A stretch of DNA of 9,128 nt from Acidimicrobiaceae bacterium (GTDB lineage: Bacteria > Actinomycetota > Acidimicrobiia > Acidimicrobiales > Ilumatobacteraceae). The stretch spans positions 1-9,128 of the forward strand of contig DMQJ01000102.1 of assembly GCA_003455715.1 (NCBI GenBank). The letters are read 5' to 3'. Below are positions 1-5,658 of the stretch, in pieces. A program made the position numbers and the translations under genes. The notes beneath the pieces were generated by a model. That model had not been told where the DNA came from. It ran no database searches and saw only the letters and a program-made list of their open reading frames with translations. Position 1 is the stretch's first letter, and every line of letters starts with the position of its first letter.

Positions 1-64
1 TCAGGATGTCACCCGAGGTGGTGCGGAACGAGCCGTGCCGTGGCGCGGCGGCCGAGTGCACCGG

Positions 65-757
65 TCAGCGGCGCGGCCGGCCGACGTGGAACAGCAGCAC
101 CGGGCTGCGGCCCACGACCTGATCGTTGGCGTTGTACGACACCAGCGCCATCCGTACCACCGCTGCACCGTTGGGCACCTCGAAGTCGAAGCTGCCTGCG
201 GCGGCCGGGTCCAAGGTGACGAGTTCGCGACGGGCGCCGCGATCGACGGTGGCCCACAGAGTGACCGACGAAGCGTTGGGGTGTTGCGGCGCGCTCCACT
301 CGCAGCGGATGGTGCGCTCCGCAGCGCGGCGGCACACCATCTGCAGGCGCTCCACCGGCGGGGCAACACCCACGACCGACAGATTGCTCACCGCACGAGG
401 GTTGCCCTCGGGGCCGAGCACGACGAGCACGTAGCCGTACCGCTTGCCCACCTCGATGGTGGTGTCGGTCGTGGTCTTCACCGTCGGGTCGGACGTCTCG
501 AACACCTTCACCCGGGTGAGCTCGCCCGACTCTCCGGTGCCCCTCCACAACTCCACGCCGGAGTACTCGGCCACGCCGACGCTCCACTGGCAGGCGGCGG
601 TGGGCGTGCCCTCCACCATGCCGGCACGGCACGAGAGCCGAGCGCCGCGGGGCAGTCCTTCCGTACGGTCGTCGGACGCCTGGGCGAGGGGGGCGGCGAG
701 GCCCATTGTGAGGGCGGCGGCAGCGGTGACGGCCGCGACTCGGGTCCAGCGTTTCAT
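65..757 (-). CDS. Secreted protein with two fibronectin-III-like Cys/Trp domains
   Basis: This 230-residue protein begins with a clear Sec signal peptide: basic MKRWTR, a hydrophobic Ala-rich core to about residue 22, and a likely cleavage after AQA at 27. The mature part looks like two tandem beta-sandwich domains of about 95 residues each. Domain 1 (about 35-130) carries C43, C56 and W58; domain 2 (about 133-228) carries C142, C152 and W154. Both show the same C-x(9-12)-C-x-W-S pattern followed by a 'Vx-LW' strand, which points to an internal duplication with a disulfide in each copy. The layout resembles fibronectin type III or Ig-like folds, but I cannot name a family. There are no catalytic motifs, so a surface or periplasmic binding role is inferred. 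The ATG is supported by a strong Shine-Dalgarno sequence 4-5 nt upstream. It is transcribed away from pgsA. Coding status is near certain; function is unknown. Confidence 0.85.
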   Translation of the reverse strand: MKRWTRVAAVTAAAALTMGLAAPLAQASDDRTEGLPRGARLSCRAGMVEGTPTAACQWSVGVAEYSGVELWRGTGESGELTRVKVFETSDPTVKTTTDTTIEVGKRYGYVLVVLGPEGNPRAVSNLSVVGVAPPVERLQMVCRRAAERTIRCEWSAPQHPNASSVTLWATVDRGARRELVTLDPAAAGSFDFEVPNGAAVVRMALVSYNANDQVVGRSPVLLFHVGRPRR

Positions 758-761
758 GGTG

Positions 762-769
762 CTCCTTCC
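762..769 (-). promoter_or_regulatory. Ribosome binding site GGAAGGAG of the secreted protein
   Basis: Read on the minus strand, GGAAGGAG lies 4 nt before the ATG at 757. It fixes that start and is one of only a few strong Shine-Dalgarno sequences in the window. Confidence 0.75.
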
Positions 770-811
770 AGCAGGGTTGCTGCCCAGTTCAACGCTGACC
801 GTGGCGGCTCG

Positions 812-817
812 ATTACA
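812..817 (-). promoter_or_regulatory. Possible -10 box (TGTAAT) of the secreted protein
   Basis: On the minus strand TGTAAT matches the sigma-70 -10 consensus at five of six positions and would give a leader of about 45-50 nt containing the Shine-Dalgarno sequence. No convincing -35 box is visible at the expected distance, so this is tentative. Confidence 0.25.
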
Positions 818-862
818 CCCGACTGGTGATCACTGGCGAGCGCGGCGACGTCGGCGGGCGAG

Positions 863-868
863 TAGCCT
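863..868 (+). promoter_or_regulatory. Putative -10 box (TAGCCT) for leaderless pgsA transcript
   Basis: TAGCCT fits the actinobacterial TAnnnT -10 pattern and is separated from the pgsA ATG by exactly 7 nt, which would place the transcription start at the ATG itself. No Shine-Dalgarno sequence is present, consistent with leaderless translation. The same geometry recurs before three other genes here. No clear -35 box is visible. Confidence 0.5.
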
Positions 869-875
869 GGCAACG

Positions 876-1577
876 ATGTTCGATGGCAAGTTCCGCACCC
901 CGGTCGACAAGGCCGTCAAGCCGCTGGGTAACGGGCTGCGCCGCACGGGGCTCACCCCCGACCACCTCACCATCATTGGGCTGCTGGTTGCCGTCGGCGC
1001 CGCTGTGGCCATCGGGTTCGGCCAGCTCCGGCTCGGGCTGGGGCTCGTCATCCTGGCTGCGCTGCCCGACCTGCTCGATGGCGCCTTGGCCAAGGCGAGC
1101 AACACGTCGAGCCAGCGAGGTGCGTTCTTCGACTCCACCATCGATCGCTTTGCCGATGCGCTGCTGTTTGGTGGCGTCGCATGGCACTTTGCGTCCACCG
1201 AGTCGGCGCACATGGCCATCCTCCCGTTCGCCGTCATGGCGCTCAGCTCGGTCATCAGCTACATGCGGGCCAAGGCCGAGTCGTTGGGCTTGGAGGCCAA
1301 GGGCGGGCTGATGGAGCGTGCCGAACGCATCATCGCGCTGTGCCTCGGTCTGCTCATCCCGGTGCTGCTCATCCCCATCCTGTGGGTCACGTTGGCACTC
1401 ACGGCCATCACTGCGGTGCAGCGATTCGTGAAGGTGTGGAAGCAGGCGGCGGTCGCCCCAGTCACCGCGGAGAAGATCGAGTTGCGCCGGGCTCGCCGCG
1501 AGACACGCCGTACCGTTCGGGTCGAGCGCCGCCACACCCGAATTGCCCGGGCTGGCCGCGCCCTTGGCCGTGACTGA
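876..1577 (+). CDS. pgsA: CDP-alcohol phosphatidyltransferase, phosphatidylinositol-phosphate synthase type
   Basis: This 233-residue integral membrane enzyme belongs to the CDP-alcohol phosphatidyltransferase family. The family signature is at residues 65-90: D65, D68, G69, A72, then G82, D86 and D90, the four aspartates that bind metal and the CDP-lipid. The usual arginine after the alanine is lysine here (K73). 'SYMRAKAE' (128-135) and 'GGLMERAER' (143-151) match what I recall of actinobacterial phosphatidylinositol-phosphate synthases, which join CDP-diacylglycerol to inositol 3-phosphate, the first step towards phosphatidylinositol and its mannosides. About six membrane helices are visible (roughly 31-50, 53-70, 94-108, 113-130, 150-168, 169-184), then a very basic cytoplasmic tail (202-233). 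The ATG at 876 was chosen over upstream in-frame codons because it matches the family start and follows a TAnnnT box. The downstream acyltransferase gene overlaps its end, as in mycobacterial pgsA1-patA. A phosphatidylglycerophosphate synthase is the less likely alternative. Confidence 0.9.
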   Translation: MFDGKFRTPVDKAVKPLGNGLRRTGLTPDHLTIIGLLVAVGAAVAIGFGQLRLGLGLVILAALPDLLDGALAKASNTSSQRGAFFDSTIDRFADALLFGGVAWHFASTESAHMAILPFAVMALSSVISYMRAKAESLGLEAKGGLMERAERIIALCLGLLIPVLLIPILWVTLALTAITAVQRFVKVWKQAAVAPVTAEKIELRRARRETRRTVRVERRHTRIARAGRALGRD

Positions 1578-2490
1578 ACCCTCGCCCGACGCCGAGCGCA
1601 ACCGGTTCACCGACGCTGCCACCGTCAGCGCCTATCGCCTCGGTTCCTTGGCGTCGCGGCTGATGCCCTCGGCGGTCGCTCAGGCTGCTGCGTCGTCGTT
1701 GGGTATCGGTGCCAGCTTTGCCAGCGCTGCCAAGCGGGAGATGATCGCCCGCCACTTGCAGCGGGTGAACCCCAAGCTGCGGGGCGCCTCGTTGCGTGTG
1801 GCGGTGCAGCAGGCGTTCGACAGCTATGCCCGCTACTACATGGAGAGCTTCCGCCTGCCCACGCTGAGCGCCCGCACCGTGGACCGCACGTTCACCACGG
1901 ATGGCTTCCATCACATCACCGACGCGTTGGCACAGGGCAACGGCTGCATCTTTGCGTTGCCGCACCTCGGTGGCTGGGAGTGGGCGGGCCGGTGGATGAC
2001 CGACCAGGGGTATCCGCTCACCGTTGTGGTGGAGGCTCTGGAACCGCCGGAGCTGTTCGAGTGGTTTGCCAAGCTGCGCCAAGACTTGGGCATGACGGTG
2101 GTGCCCACCGGCCCGAAGGCCGGCCCGGCGGTGCTTGCCGCGCTGCGAGCCAACCAGATCGTGTGCCTGCTGTGCGACCGAGATCTCGATCGCAACGGCG
2201 TTCCGGTCGACTTCTTCGGCGAGCGCACCACGTTGCCCGCCGGCCCCGCCACCCTTGCGTTGCGAACCGGCGCCCCGATCCTCCCGGTGGGTGTGTACTT
2301 CACGCAGCGCACCAACGGCCATCACGCCATCGTGCGCCCGCCCATTCCGCTCACGCGCCTCGGCGGCCTGCGCGACGACGTCGCTCGCATCACCCAACTC
2401 CTCGCCCACGAGTTGGAGTTCCTCATCCGCCGCTCACCCGAGCAGTGGCACCTCTTCCAACCCAACTGGCCCAGCGACCCCGGCTACTAG
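1570..2490 (+). CDS. patA: Lysophospholipid-type acyltransferase, likely phosphatidylinositol mannoside acyltransferase
   Basis: This 306-residue protein belongs to the HtrB/LpxL-PatA acyltransferase family. The catalytic H-x4-E motif is PHLGGWE, with H132 and E137. A second conserved block around 202-226 includes CDRDL, FFGE and LPAGPA, as expected for the acyl-acceptor and thioester site. The C-terminal 'PEQWHLFQPNW' (290-300) matches the family ending. In mycobacteria PatA transfers an acyl chain from acyl-CoA to a mannose of phosphatidylinositol mannoside at the cytoplasmic membrane face, and its gene follows pgsA1. Here the GTG start lies 8 bp inside the pgsA 3' end, so the two genes are almost certainly translationally coupled. 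A TTG at 1543 would give a longer form but has no support. No pimA mannosyltransferase follows, so the exact glycolipid acceptor is inferred from the neighbour. Length is normal and no key residue is missing. Confidence 0.88.
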   Translation: MTEPSPDAERNRFTDAATVSAYRLGSLASRLMPSAVAQAAASSLGIGASFASAAKREMIARHLQRVNPKLRGASLRVAVQQAFDSYARYYMESFRLPTLSARTVDRTFTTDGFHHITDALAQGNGCIFALPHLGGWEWAGRWMTDQGYPLTVVVEALEPPELFEWFAKLRQDLGMTVVPTGPKAGPAVLAALRANQIVCLLCDRDLDRNGVPVDFFGERTTLPAGPATLALRTGAPILPVGVYFTQRTNGHHAIVRPPIPLTRLGGLRDDVARITQLLAHELEFLIRRSPEQWHLFQPNWPSDPGY

Positions 2491-2700
2491 CTCCGATGCA
2501 GGCCCACTTGGGCGCTGGACCGCCGCTCCAAGGTTGGGAGCATGTGGACTCGCTGACGATGCCCTCCACACTCTCGGCCGTGGATAGCCGGTGAGGTTGC
2601 CGTTGCCGAGTTGAGCGCCTTGCCCGCGTCCGCGGTGCGAAGCTCCCGGCGGCCGTGGCTCGGTGTGTGCTGCCTCCGCCGTCGTGCCGCACCCTTCAAC
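2491..2700. other. Intergenic stretch after patA
   Basis: I see no convincing gene here. The only foldable element is a short GCCC/GGGC stem at 2502-2513 with no T tract. The stretch ends in the putative promoter of the next gene. Confidence 0.5.
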
Positions 2701-2706
2701 TACCGT
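2701..2706 (+). promoter_or_regulatory. Putative -10 box (TACCGT) for leaderless transcript
   Basis: TACCGT is followed by 7 nt and then GTG at 2714. The geometry equals that at pgsA, and there is no Shine-Dalgarno sequence. It is the main reason for preferring this GTG over the in-frame ATG at 2663, which would lie upstream of the promoter. No -35 box is recognisable. Confidence 0.42.
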
Positions 2707-2713
2707 GGACTCC

Positions 2714-3223
2714 GTGAAGAAGGTGGAGCGCGAGAAGCGAATCCGGGAGCTCTACGAGTTCCGTGCCGCGCTCGGCGAGCTCCTCGCCGTGTCCGATGCT
2801 GAGGAGCGGAGCTACTCGGGTCCTCCGACGATTGTTTCCAAGCCAGGGCATCATGGTGACTGGGTCGCCGCGCGGGCCAAGGTGGACCGGCTCGCGGCAA
2901 GGGCGGCCCACACCCTCCAGGCCGTGGGCGTGGGCATGTCGTACAAGCCGGCCGGCACTATGCAGACCGTGGCGGTGAACCCGGCCGCGTCGTGGGCCAC
3001 GATGCTCGGTGACCGGCCGATGTTCTCGCCGCATGACATGGATGCTTGCCTCAACCAGGCCATCGGCGCTCTGGAGGCCAACCTGGGGAGCTCGTCGGAG
3101 CCGACGAGGGCGCCTATCCCGGGCGCCCGCCACGTGCCGACCATCGTGGTGGGCATCGTAATAGGCGCGGGTAGCACCGTGGCTGGCGGACTCATCTTGT
3201 GGTGGCTCGGAGTGGGCCGGTAG
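2714..3223 (+). CDS. Hypothetical protein with C-terminal membrane anchor
   Basis: I do not recognise this 169-residue protein. The first 30 residues are highly charged and helical (VKKVEREKRIRELYEF), followed by a mixed soluble region and a second helix-prone segment around 109-129 that includes 'MDACLNQAIGALEANL'. After a Pro/Arg-rich linker (about 131-143) comes one hydrophobic helix of roughly 20 residues ending in WWLGVGR only a few residues from the C terminus. There is no signal peptide, so a tail-anchored protein with its bulk in the cytoplasm is inferred. The opposite strand in this span reads as Arg/His-rich nonsense, supporting the plus strand. The GTG start rests on the leaderless promoter pattern; an ATG at 2663 would add 17 residues. 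It stands between two conserved clusters, which suggests an accessory gene. No catalytic motif is visible. Confidence 0.65.
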   Translation: MKKVEREKRIRELYEFRAALGELLAVSDAEERSYSGPPTIVSKPGHHGDWVAARAKVDRLAARAAHTLQAVGVGMSYKPAGTMQTVAVNPAASWATMLGDRPMFSPHDMDACLNQAIGALEANLGSSSEPTRAPIPGARHVPTIVVGIVIGAGSTVAGGLILWWLGVGR

Positions 3224-3559
3224 CCGCCCGCATAAAGCGCCCGCGTTCGAACCCCGCGACCTCGCGAATCCTTCCATCTTCACCTTGAAGGCGTGTCCGT
3301 CCGGGGCCTGGAGCGTGATGCGCTCGCCTCGCTCGCTGGCGGAGTCACGTTGCCGATCAAGGCTGGAGAGTCAGCCAAGTCCGGGCGCGTGCGGCCAAGT
3401 TCGACCACCGCGAATCCGTGACGGATGATCGCCCTGGGTGGTGAGCTCTGGCTCCGCGCCCCGGGCTACTCCTTGTGCACGATGTCGCGTCGGGAGCAAC
3501 CAAGTGCACAACTTGCCGCAGCGGCGGACCAGATCCCAGGTGACGTCAAGCGGGAACGT
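3224..3559. other. About 340 bp with no confident gene
   Basis: No reading frame here has both a credible start and protein-like composition. On the minus strand two neighbouring frames look locally protein-like: one around 3330-3430 reading 'FAVVELGRTRPDLAD', and one around 3270-3340 reading 'GERITLQAPDGHAFKVKM'. A stop separates the second from anything upstream, so this may be a decayed gene, but the evidence is weak. A pair of inverted 8-mers lies at 3473-3511. Confidence 0.4.
3473..3511. repeat. Inverted repeat TTGTGCAC / GTGCACAA, 23-nt spacing
   Basis: TTGTGCAC at 3473-3480 and GTGCACAA at 3504-3511 are exact reverse complements. The right arm also lies inside a second small dyad, CAAGT-GCACA-ACTTG (3501-3515). 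No T tract follows, so a terminator is unlikely. An operator or a chance repeat is possible. Confidence 0.4.
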
Positions 3560-3829
3560 TCAGTCGACGCTGTGGCGTGTCGGCTGCGCGCGTCGGGGCA
3601 GGCCGGCCAACAGCGAAACCAGTACGAGCAGCGGCCCCAGCGGCAGATAGACGCCGTTGAAACTGGTGTGTGCGAGGCACAGGAGCCACAGCCCCCACGA
3701 CGGTGGGCGCTCGCTGCGGCGAGCGCGCCACAACAACAGCACCGTGATGACGAGCACCACGCACGACACCGCATTGCCAACGACAGCCTCAACGGTGTCG
3801 AGTCGTGGGCTGACGGCGGCGACGAGCAC
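3560..3829 (-). CDS. Small two-helix membrane protein, possibly a fragment
   Basis: From the GTG at 3829 this frame encodes 89 residues with one hydrophobic helix at about 13-34 and a second hydrophobic block at about 46-76, separated by an Arg-rich loop and followed by a basic tail. Codons are strongly G/C-ending, and the opposite strand (3425-3925) reads as a Gln/Arg/His-rich shadow, so the minus strand is the better coding candidate. The segment 'LAHTSFNGVYLPL' at about 52-64 places a His and an Asn within a helix, vaguely like the last helix of some membrane proteases such as the PrsW or CPBP families; nothing else of those families is present. The frame stays open upstream, and an ATG at 3928 would give 122 residues with a Pro/Arg-rich extension overlapping the divergent promoter. 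I see no Shine-Dalgarno sequence. It may be a gene remnant. Confidence 0.45.
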   Translation of the reverse strand: MLVAAVSPRLDTVEAVVGNAVSCVVLVITVLLLWRARRSERPPSWGLWLLCLAHTSFNGVYLPLGPLLVLVSLLAGLPRRAQPTRHSVD

Positions 3830-3899
3830 GGTGTCAGTGTGCGACGGCCGGTCGGGCTGCGCAAGGGCGTCCGGCGCTCGCCCACGGCGGAGGGGGCGG

Positions 3900-3928
3900 T
3901 TCGGAGGGGTCTGGGGGCGGGGTAGCAT
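3900..3928 (+). promoter_or_regulatory. Putative leaderless promoter (TTCGGA, 17 nt, TAGCAT)
   Basis: TAGCAT at 3923-3928 lies 7 nt before the ATG at 3936. A weak -35-like TTCGGA at 3900-3905 is spaced by exactly 17 nt. No Shine-Dalgarno sequence precedes the ATG, consistent with transcription starting at or next to the start codon. Confidence 0.5.
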
Positions 3929-3935
3929 TGGCTGA

Positions 3936-4277
3936 ATGTCGATCGAACAGCGAGAGGGATACCGCCTCTGGGAGGGCGGGCCGGTGCCGAAAGGCTCCGA
4001 TGGCATCACCCTCGGTTCGCTGGTCATCGTTCGGCCCGGCAAGGCCACGCCGTATCTGTTGCGGCACGAGTTGGTGCATGTGCGCCAGTGGCGTCGCTAC
4101 GGTGCCGCTGGTTTCGCCGCTCGATATCTCGGCAGTTATCTGCTGTGGCGGTTGCGTCGGAAGGGTCACCGCGGTGCCTATCTGCGCATCCCTCTCGAGA
4201 TCGAGGCCGACTGGGTGGCCCGTCGTCAGCTCTCTACGGCGGTGCGCGACGAACTGCCCGAGCGCATCGCTTCCTGA
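3936..4277 (+). CDS. Compact putative zinc metallopeptidase (HELVH)
   Basis: This 113-residue protein carries a textbook gluzincin motif: H44-E45-L-V-H48 inside 'LLRHELVHVRQW', where H44 and H48 would bind zinc and E45 would activate water. A plausible third ligand is E88 or E90 in 'IPLEIEADW', about 40 residues downstream; an E-x-E-A arrangement is typical of gluzincins such as M48 and of the DUF4157-like group. Between them lies an amphipathic, Arg-rich helix (about 57-78). There is no signal peptide or obvious transmembrane helix. With so little sequence outside the core, it would be a minimal peptidase or a stripped-down binding domain. Substrate is unknown. It has its own promoter and is separated from comEA by 127 bp including a hairpin, so it is probably monocistronic. 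The fold assignment is inferred from motifs only. Confidence 0.78.
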   Translation: MSIEQREGYRLWEGGPVPKGSDGITLGSLVIVRPGKATPYLLRHELVHVRQWRRYGAAGFAARYLGSYLLWRLRRKGHRGAYLRIPLEIEADWVARRQLSTAVRDELPERIAS

Positions 4278-4288
4278 TCCGATCGGTT

Positions 4289-4311
4289 CCCCAAGAACGC
4301 TGACGTTGGGG
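4289..4311 (+). terminator. Hairpin after the metallopeptidase gene, possible terminator
   Basis: CCCCAA (4289-4294) pairs with TTGGGG (4306-4311) around an 11-nt loop that can itself form AACG/CGTT. It sits 11 nt after the stop codon. No T tract follows, so it is at best an atypical terminator. Confidence 0.3.
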
Positions 4312-4333
4312 TGGCGCGGGCGCTGAGCGCCGA

Positions 4334-4339
4334 TATGTT
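4334..4339 (+). promoter_or_regulatory. Possible -10 box (TATGTT) of comEA
   Basis: TATGTT fits TAnnnT and would give comEA a leader of about 60 nt that contains its Shine-Dalgarno sequence. There is no clear -35 box at 16-18 nt; TTGGGG lies 22 nt upstream. Confidence 0.28.
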
Positions 4340-4390
4340 CCGCCCTTGGCTTCCCCCAGTCGTGTGGTGGGCGTGCGCGCCCCCGTAGCC

Positions 4391-4396
4391 GGAGGA
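4391..4396 (+). promoter_or_regulatory. Ribosome binding site GGAGGA of comEA
   Basis: GGAGGA lies 8 nt upstream of the GTG at 4405. This strong site decides that non-ATG start. Confidence 0.75.
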
Positions 4397-4404
4397 AGCC
4401 AGCG

Positions 4405-5145
4405 GTGAACAACCTTCCCGATCGTCCGCCGCCGCCGAAGTCGGTGGCCGAGCGTCTGCAGCAATGGCTCACGTGGGTGGGGCCAGGGCGAGTGGCCGCG
4501 GCGGCAGTCGCAGTGCTTGCAGTGTTGGCGGGGGCGTACTGGTTGGTGCGGCCGCCCGCGGCCACCACCGAGTCGCAACTTCCCTACGCCGGCACGCCGT
4601 CCACCGCGTCGGCGCCCACCGGCCCCGAGGGAACGGGGGTGGGCACCACTGCACTATCGACGCTGCCCACACCATCTGCGCAGGTCCAGTTGGTGGTGCA
4701 TGTGGCCGGGGCGGTGGTCGCACCTGGCGTGTATCGAGTGAGCGACGGGGCACGAGTGGTGGATGCCATTGAAGTCGCCGGAGGGCTCGCCGCCGACGCC
4801 GACCTCGACGCCGTCAACTTGGCGGCGCCGATACGCGACGGCGAGCGGTTGTACGTGCCACGTGTTGGCCAGCCGGTGCCTTCGGTGGTCACCGGTGGGG
4901 GCGGAGGCGTGCCGCCGGGGGAAGGCGGTGGCGACGGCTCCGTTGCACCGAGCGGCCCCATCAACATCAACACCGCAACAGCCGCTGAGCTGGAGGCGCT
5001 GCCGGGCGTCGGGCCTGCCACGGCGGCAGCGATCGTGGCCCACCGCGACGAGCACGGGCCGTTCTCGACAGTCGACGACCTCACCGACGTTGCCGGTATC
5101 GGCCCCGCCAAGCTGGAGGCGGTGCGGGGCCTGGTGACCGTATGA
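4405..5145 (+). CDS. comEA: ComEA competence DNA-binding protein
   Basis: This 246-residue protein has the full ComEA architecture. A short Pro-rich cytoplasmic N terminus is followed by a single membrane anchor (about 29-48), a Thr/Pro/Ser-rich linker, a SLBB domain (about 95-152, with 'VHVAGAVVAPGVYRV' and 'DGERLYVP'), a Gly-rich hinge (163-178), and a C-terminal double helix-hairpin-helix (185-246). The latter shows the diagnostic NINTATAAELEALPGVG and DVAGIGPAKLEAV elements. ComEA binds double-stranded DNA outside the membrane during natural transformation and hands it to ComEC. Length is typical for actinobacterial forms, which carry the extra SLBB domain. The GTG start follows GGAGGA. 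In most actinobacteria comEC follows directly; here a minus-strand gene whose end lies only 27 bp away intervenes, so co-transcription with comEC would have to run through it. Confidence 0.93.
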   Translation: MNNLPDRPPPPKSVAERLQQWLTWVGPGRVAAAAVAVLAVLAGAYWLVRPPAATTESQLPYAGTPSTASAPTGPEGTGVGTTALSTLPTPSAQVQLVVHVAGAVVAPGVYRVSDGARVVDAIEVAGGLAADADLDAVNLAAPIRDGERLYVPRVGQPVPSVVTGGGGGVPPGEGGGDGSVAPSGPININTATAAELEALPGVGPATAAAIVAHRDEHGPFSTVDDLTDVAGIGPAKLEAVRGLVTV

Positions 5146-5172
5146 CCGCCGCCCCGGCGAGTTGGTCGGCCC

Positions 5173-5658
5173 TCAGAGGGCGGGTCGGCCGAGCAGGAAG
5201 TTGGCAGCCACCAGCGACGCCGCAACGCCCAACCACACGCCTCCGGCCAACCACATGTAGGCCTTCCAGAAGTCGCCCCACGTCGCCGCCGGTCGTCGGG
5301 TGGCACTGCGGGCGGCTGTGGTGCCCAACAGGAACCACAGCACGGCGCTTCCCAGCGCGGCGAGCGCGTACGTGGCGGCCCCCGACGTCAGCGGCACTCC
5401 AGCCACGAGAAGCCCCGGCGCAGCAAGCACGCTCAGCATCAATCCGGCGGCGCCCCGCACTGTGGAGGTGTTGCCGCGCAGCAGCAACAGGGCGACGCCG
5501 CCGAGCACGCCTGGAGCGAGCACCCCGAGGAGAGGTCCGAGCACGCGGATGCGGGTGCGGTACGCCCGCGGGCCGCCTGGCACTGGGCGCATCCGCCCGA
5601 CCGGCTGATCGAACGCGGGCTGGTGGGGCATGAACGTCGAGTCGGCGAAGGAGTCCAT
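5173..5658 (-). CDS. Hypothetical four-helix membrane protein between comEA and comEC
   Basis: This 161-residue protein is not recognised. After a soluble N terminus of about 37 residues rich in Pro and Arg, four hydrophobic segments are visible at roughly 38-60, 68-89, 95-112 and 133-156, with a basic loop (115-122) between the last two that would be cytoplasmic. No catalytic motif is seen. The reading frame is supported by its membrane topology and strong G/C preference at third positions; the overlapping plus frames are Arg/Pro-rich shadows. It converges on comEA (27-bp gap) and diverges from comEC. Its ATG at 5658 shares a CATG palindrome with an ATG of comEC at 5657. An alternative ATG at 5631 would remove nine residues and also shares a CATG with the other comEC start candidate at 5630. 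A TACGAT box lies 15 nt upstream. A role in DNA uptake is only suggested by position. Confidence 0.75.
   Translation of the reverse strand: MDSFADSTFMPHQPAFDQPVGRMRPVPGGPRAYRTRIRVLGPLLGVLAPGVLGGVALLLLRGNTSTVRGAAGLMLSVLAAPGLLVAGVPLTSGAATYALAALGSAVLWFLLGTTAARSATRRPAATWGDFWKAYMWLAGGVWLGVAASLVAANFLLGRPAL
5647..5653 (+). promoter_or_regulatory. Ribosome binding site GAAGGAG supporting the comEC start at 5657
   Basis: GAAGGAG ends 3 nt before the ATG at 5657, close but similar to the 4-nt spacing of the secreted protein at 757. The alternative ATG at 5630 has only a weak GGTGGGG upstream. Confidence 0.45.

Noticed and set aside
1..369. Minus-strand ORF at the left edge
   Set aside because: Out-of-frame shadow of the secreted protein gene with Arg/Pro/Ser-rich composition.
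444..875. N-terminal extension of pgsA by 144 codons
   Set aside because: It runs antisense through the secreted protein gene, and the family normally starts near the ATG at 876.
1462..2409. Long minus-strand ORF opposite pgsA-patA
   Set aside because: Gly/Arg/His-rich shadow of patA, whose motifs are complete on the plus strand.
2502..2513. Hairpin after patA as a terminator
   Set aside because: Only a 4-bp stem with no T tract.
3241..3262. TTCGAAC resembling a tRNA T-loop or attachment-site core
   Set aside because: The flanking bases cannot form the T-stem and no acceptor or anticodon arm is nearby; no integrase gene is present.
3466..3885. Minus-strand ORF of 139 codons with a Cys cluster
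   Set aside because: It is the other minus frame over the small membrane ORF; the Cys/Ser/Arg composition looks like an out-of-frame reading of Leu/Val codons.
3425..3925. Plus-strand ORF of 166 codons
   Set aside because: Its Gln/Arg/His-rich composition is typical of the antisense of a hydrophobic gene; the minus frame is the better candidate.
5142..5633. Plus-strand ORF starting in the comEA stop (ATGA overlap)
   Set aside because: The 4-nt overlap looks operon-like, but the product is Arg/Pro/Ala-rich without structure, while the opposite strand encodes a coherent four-helix membrane protein.
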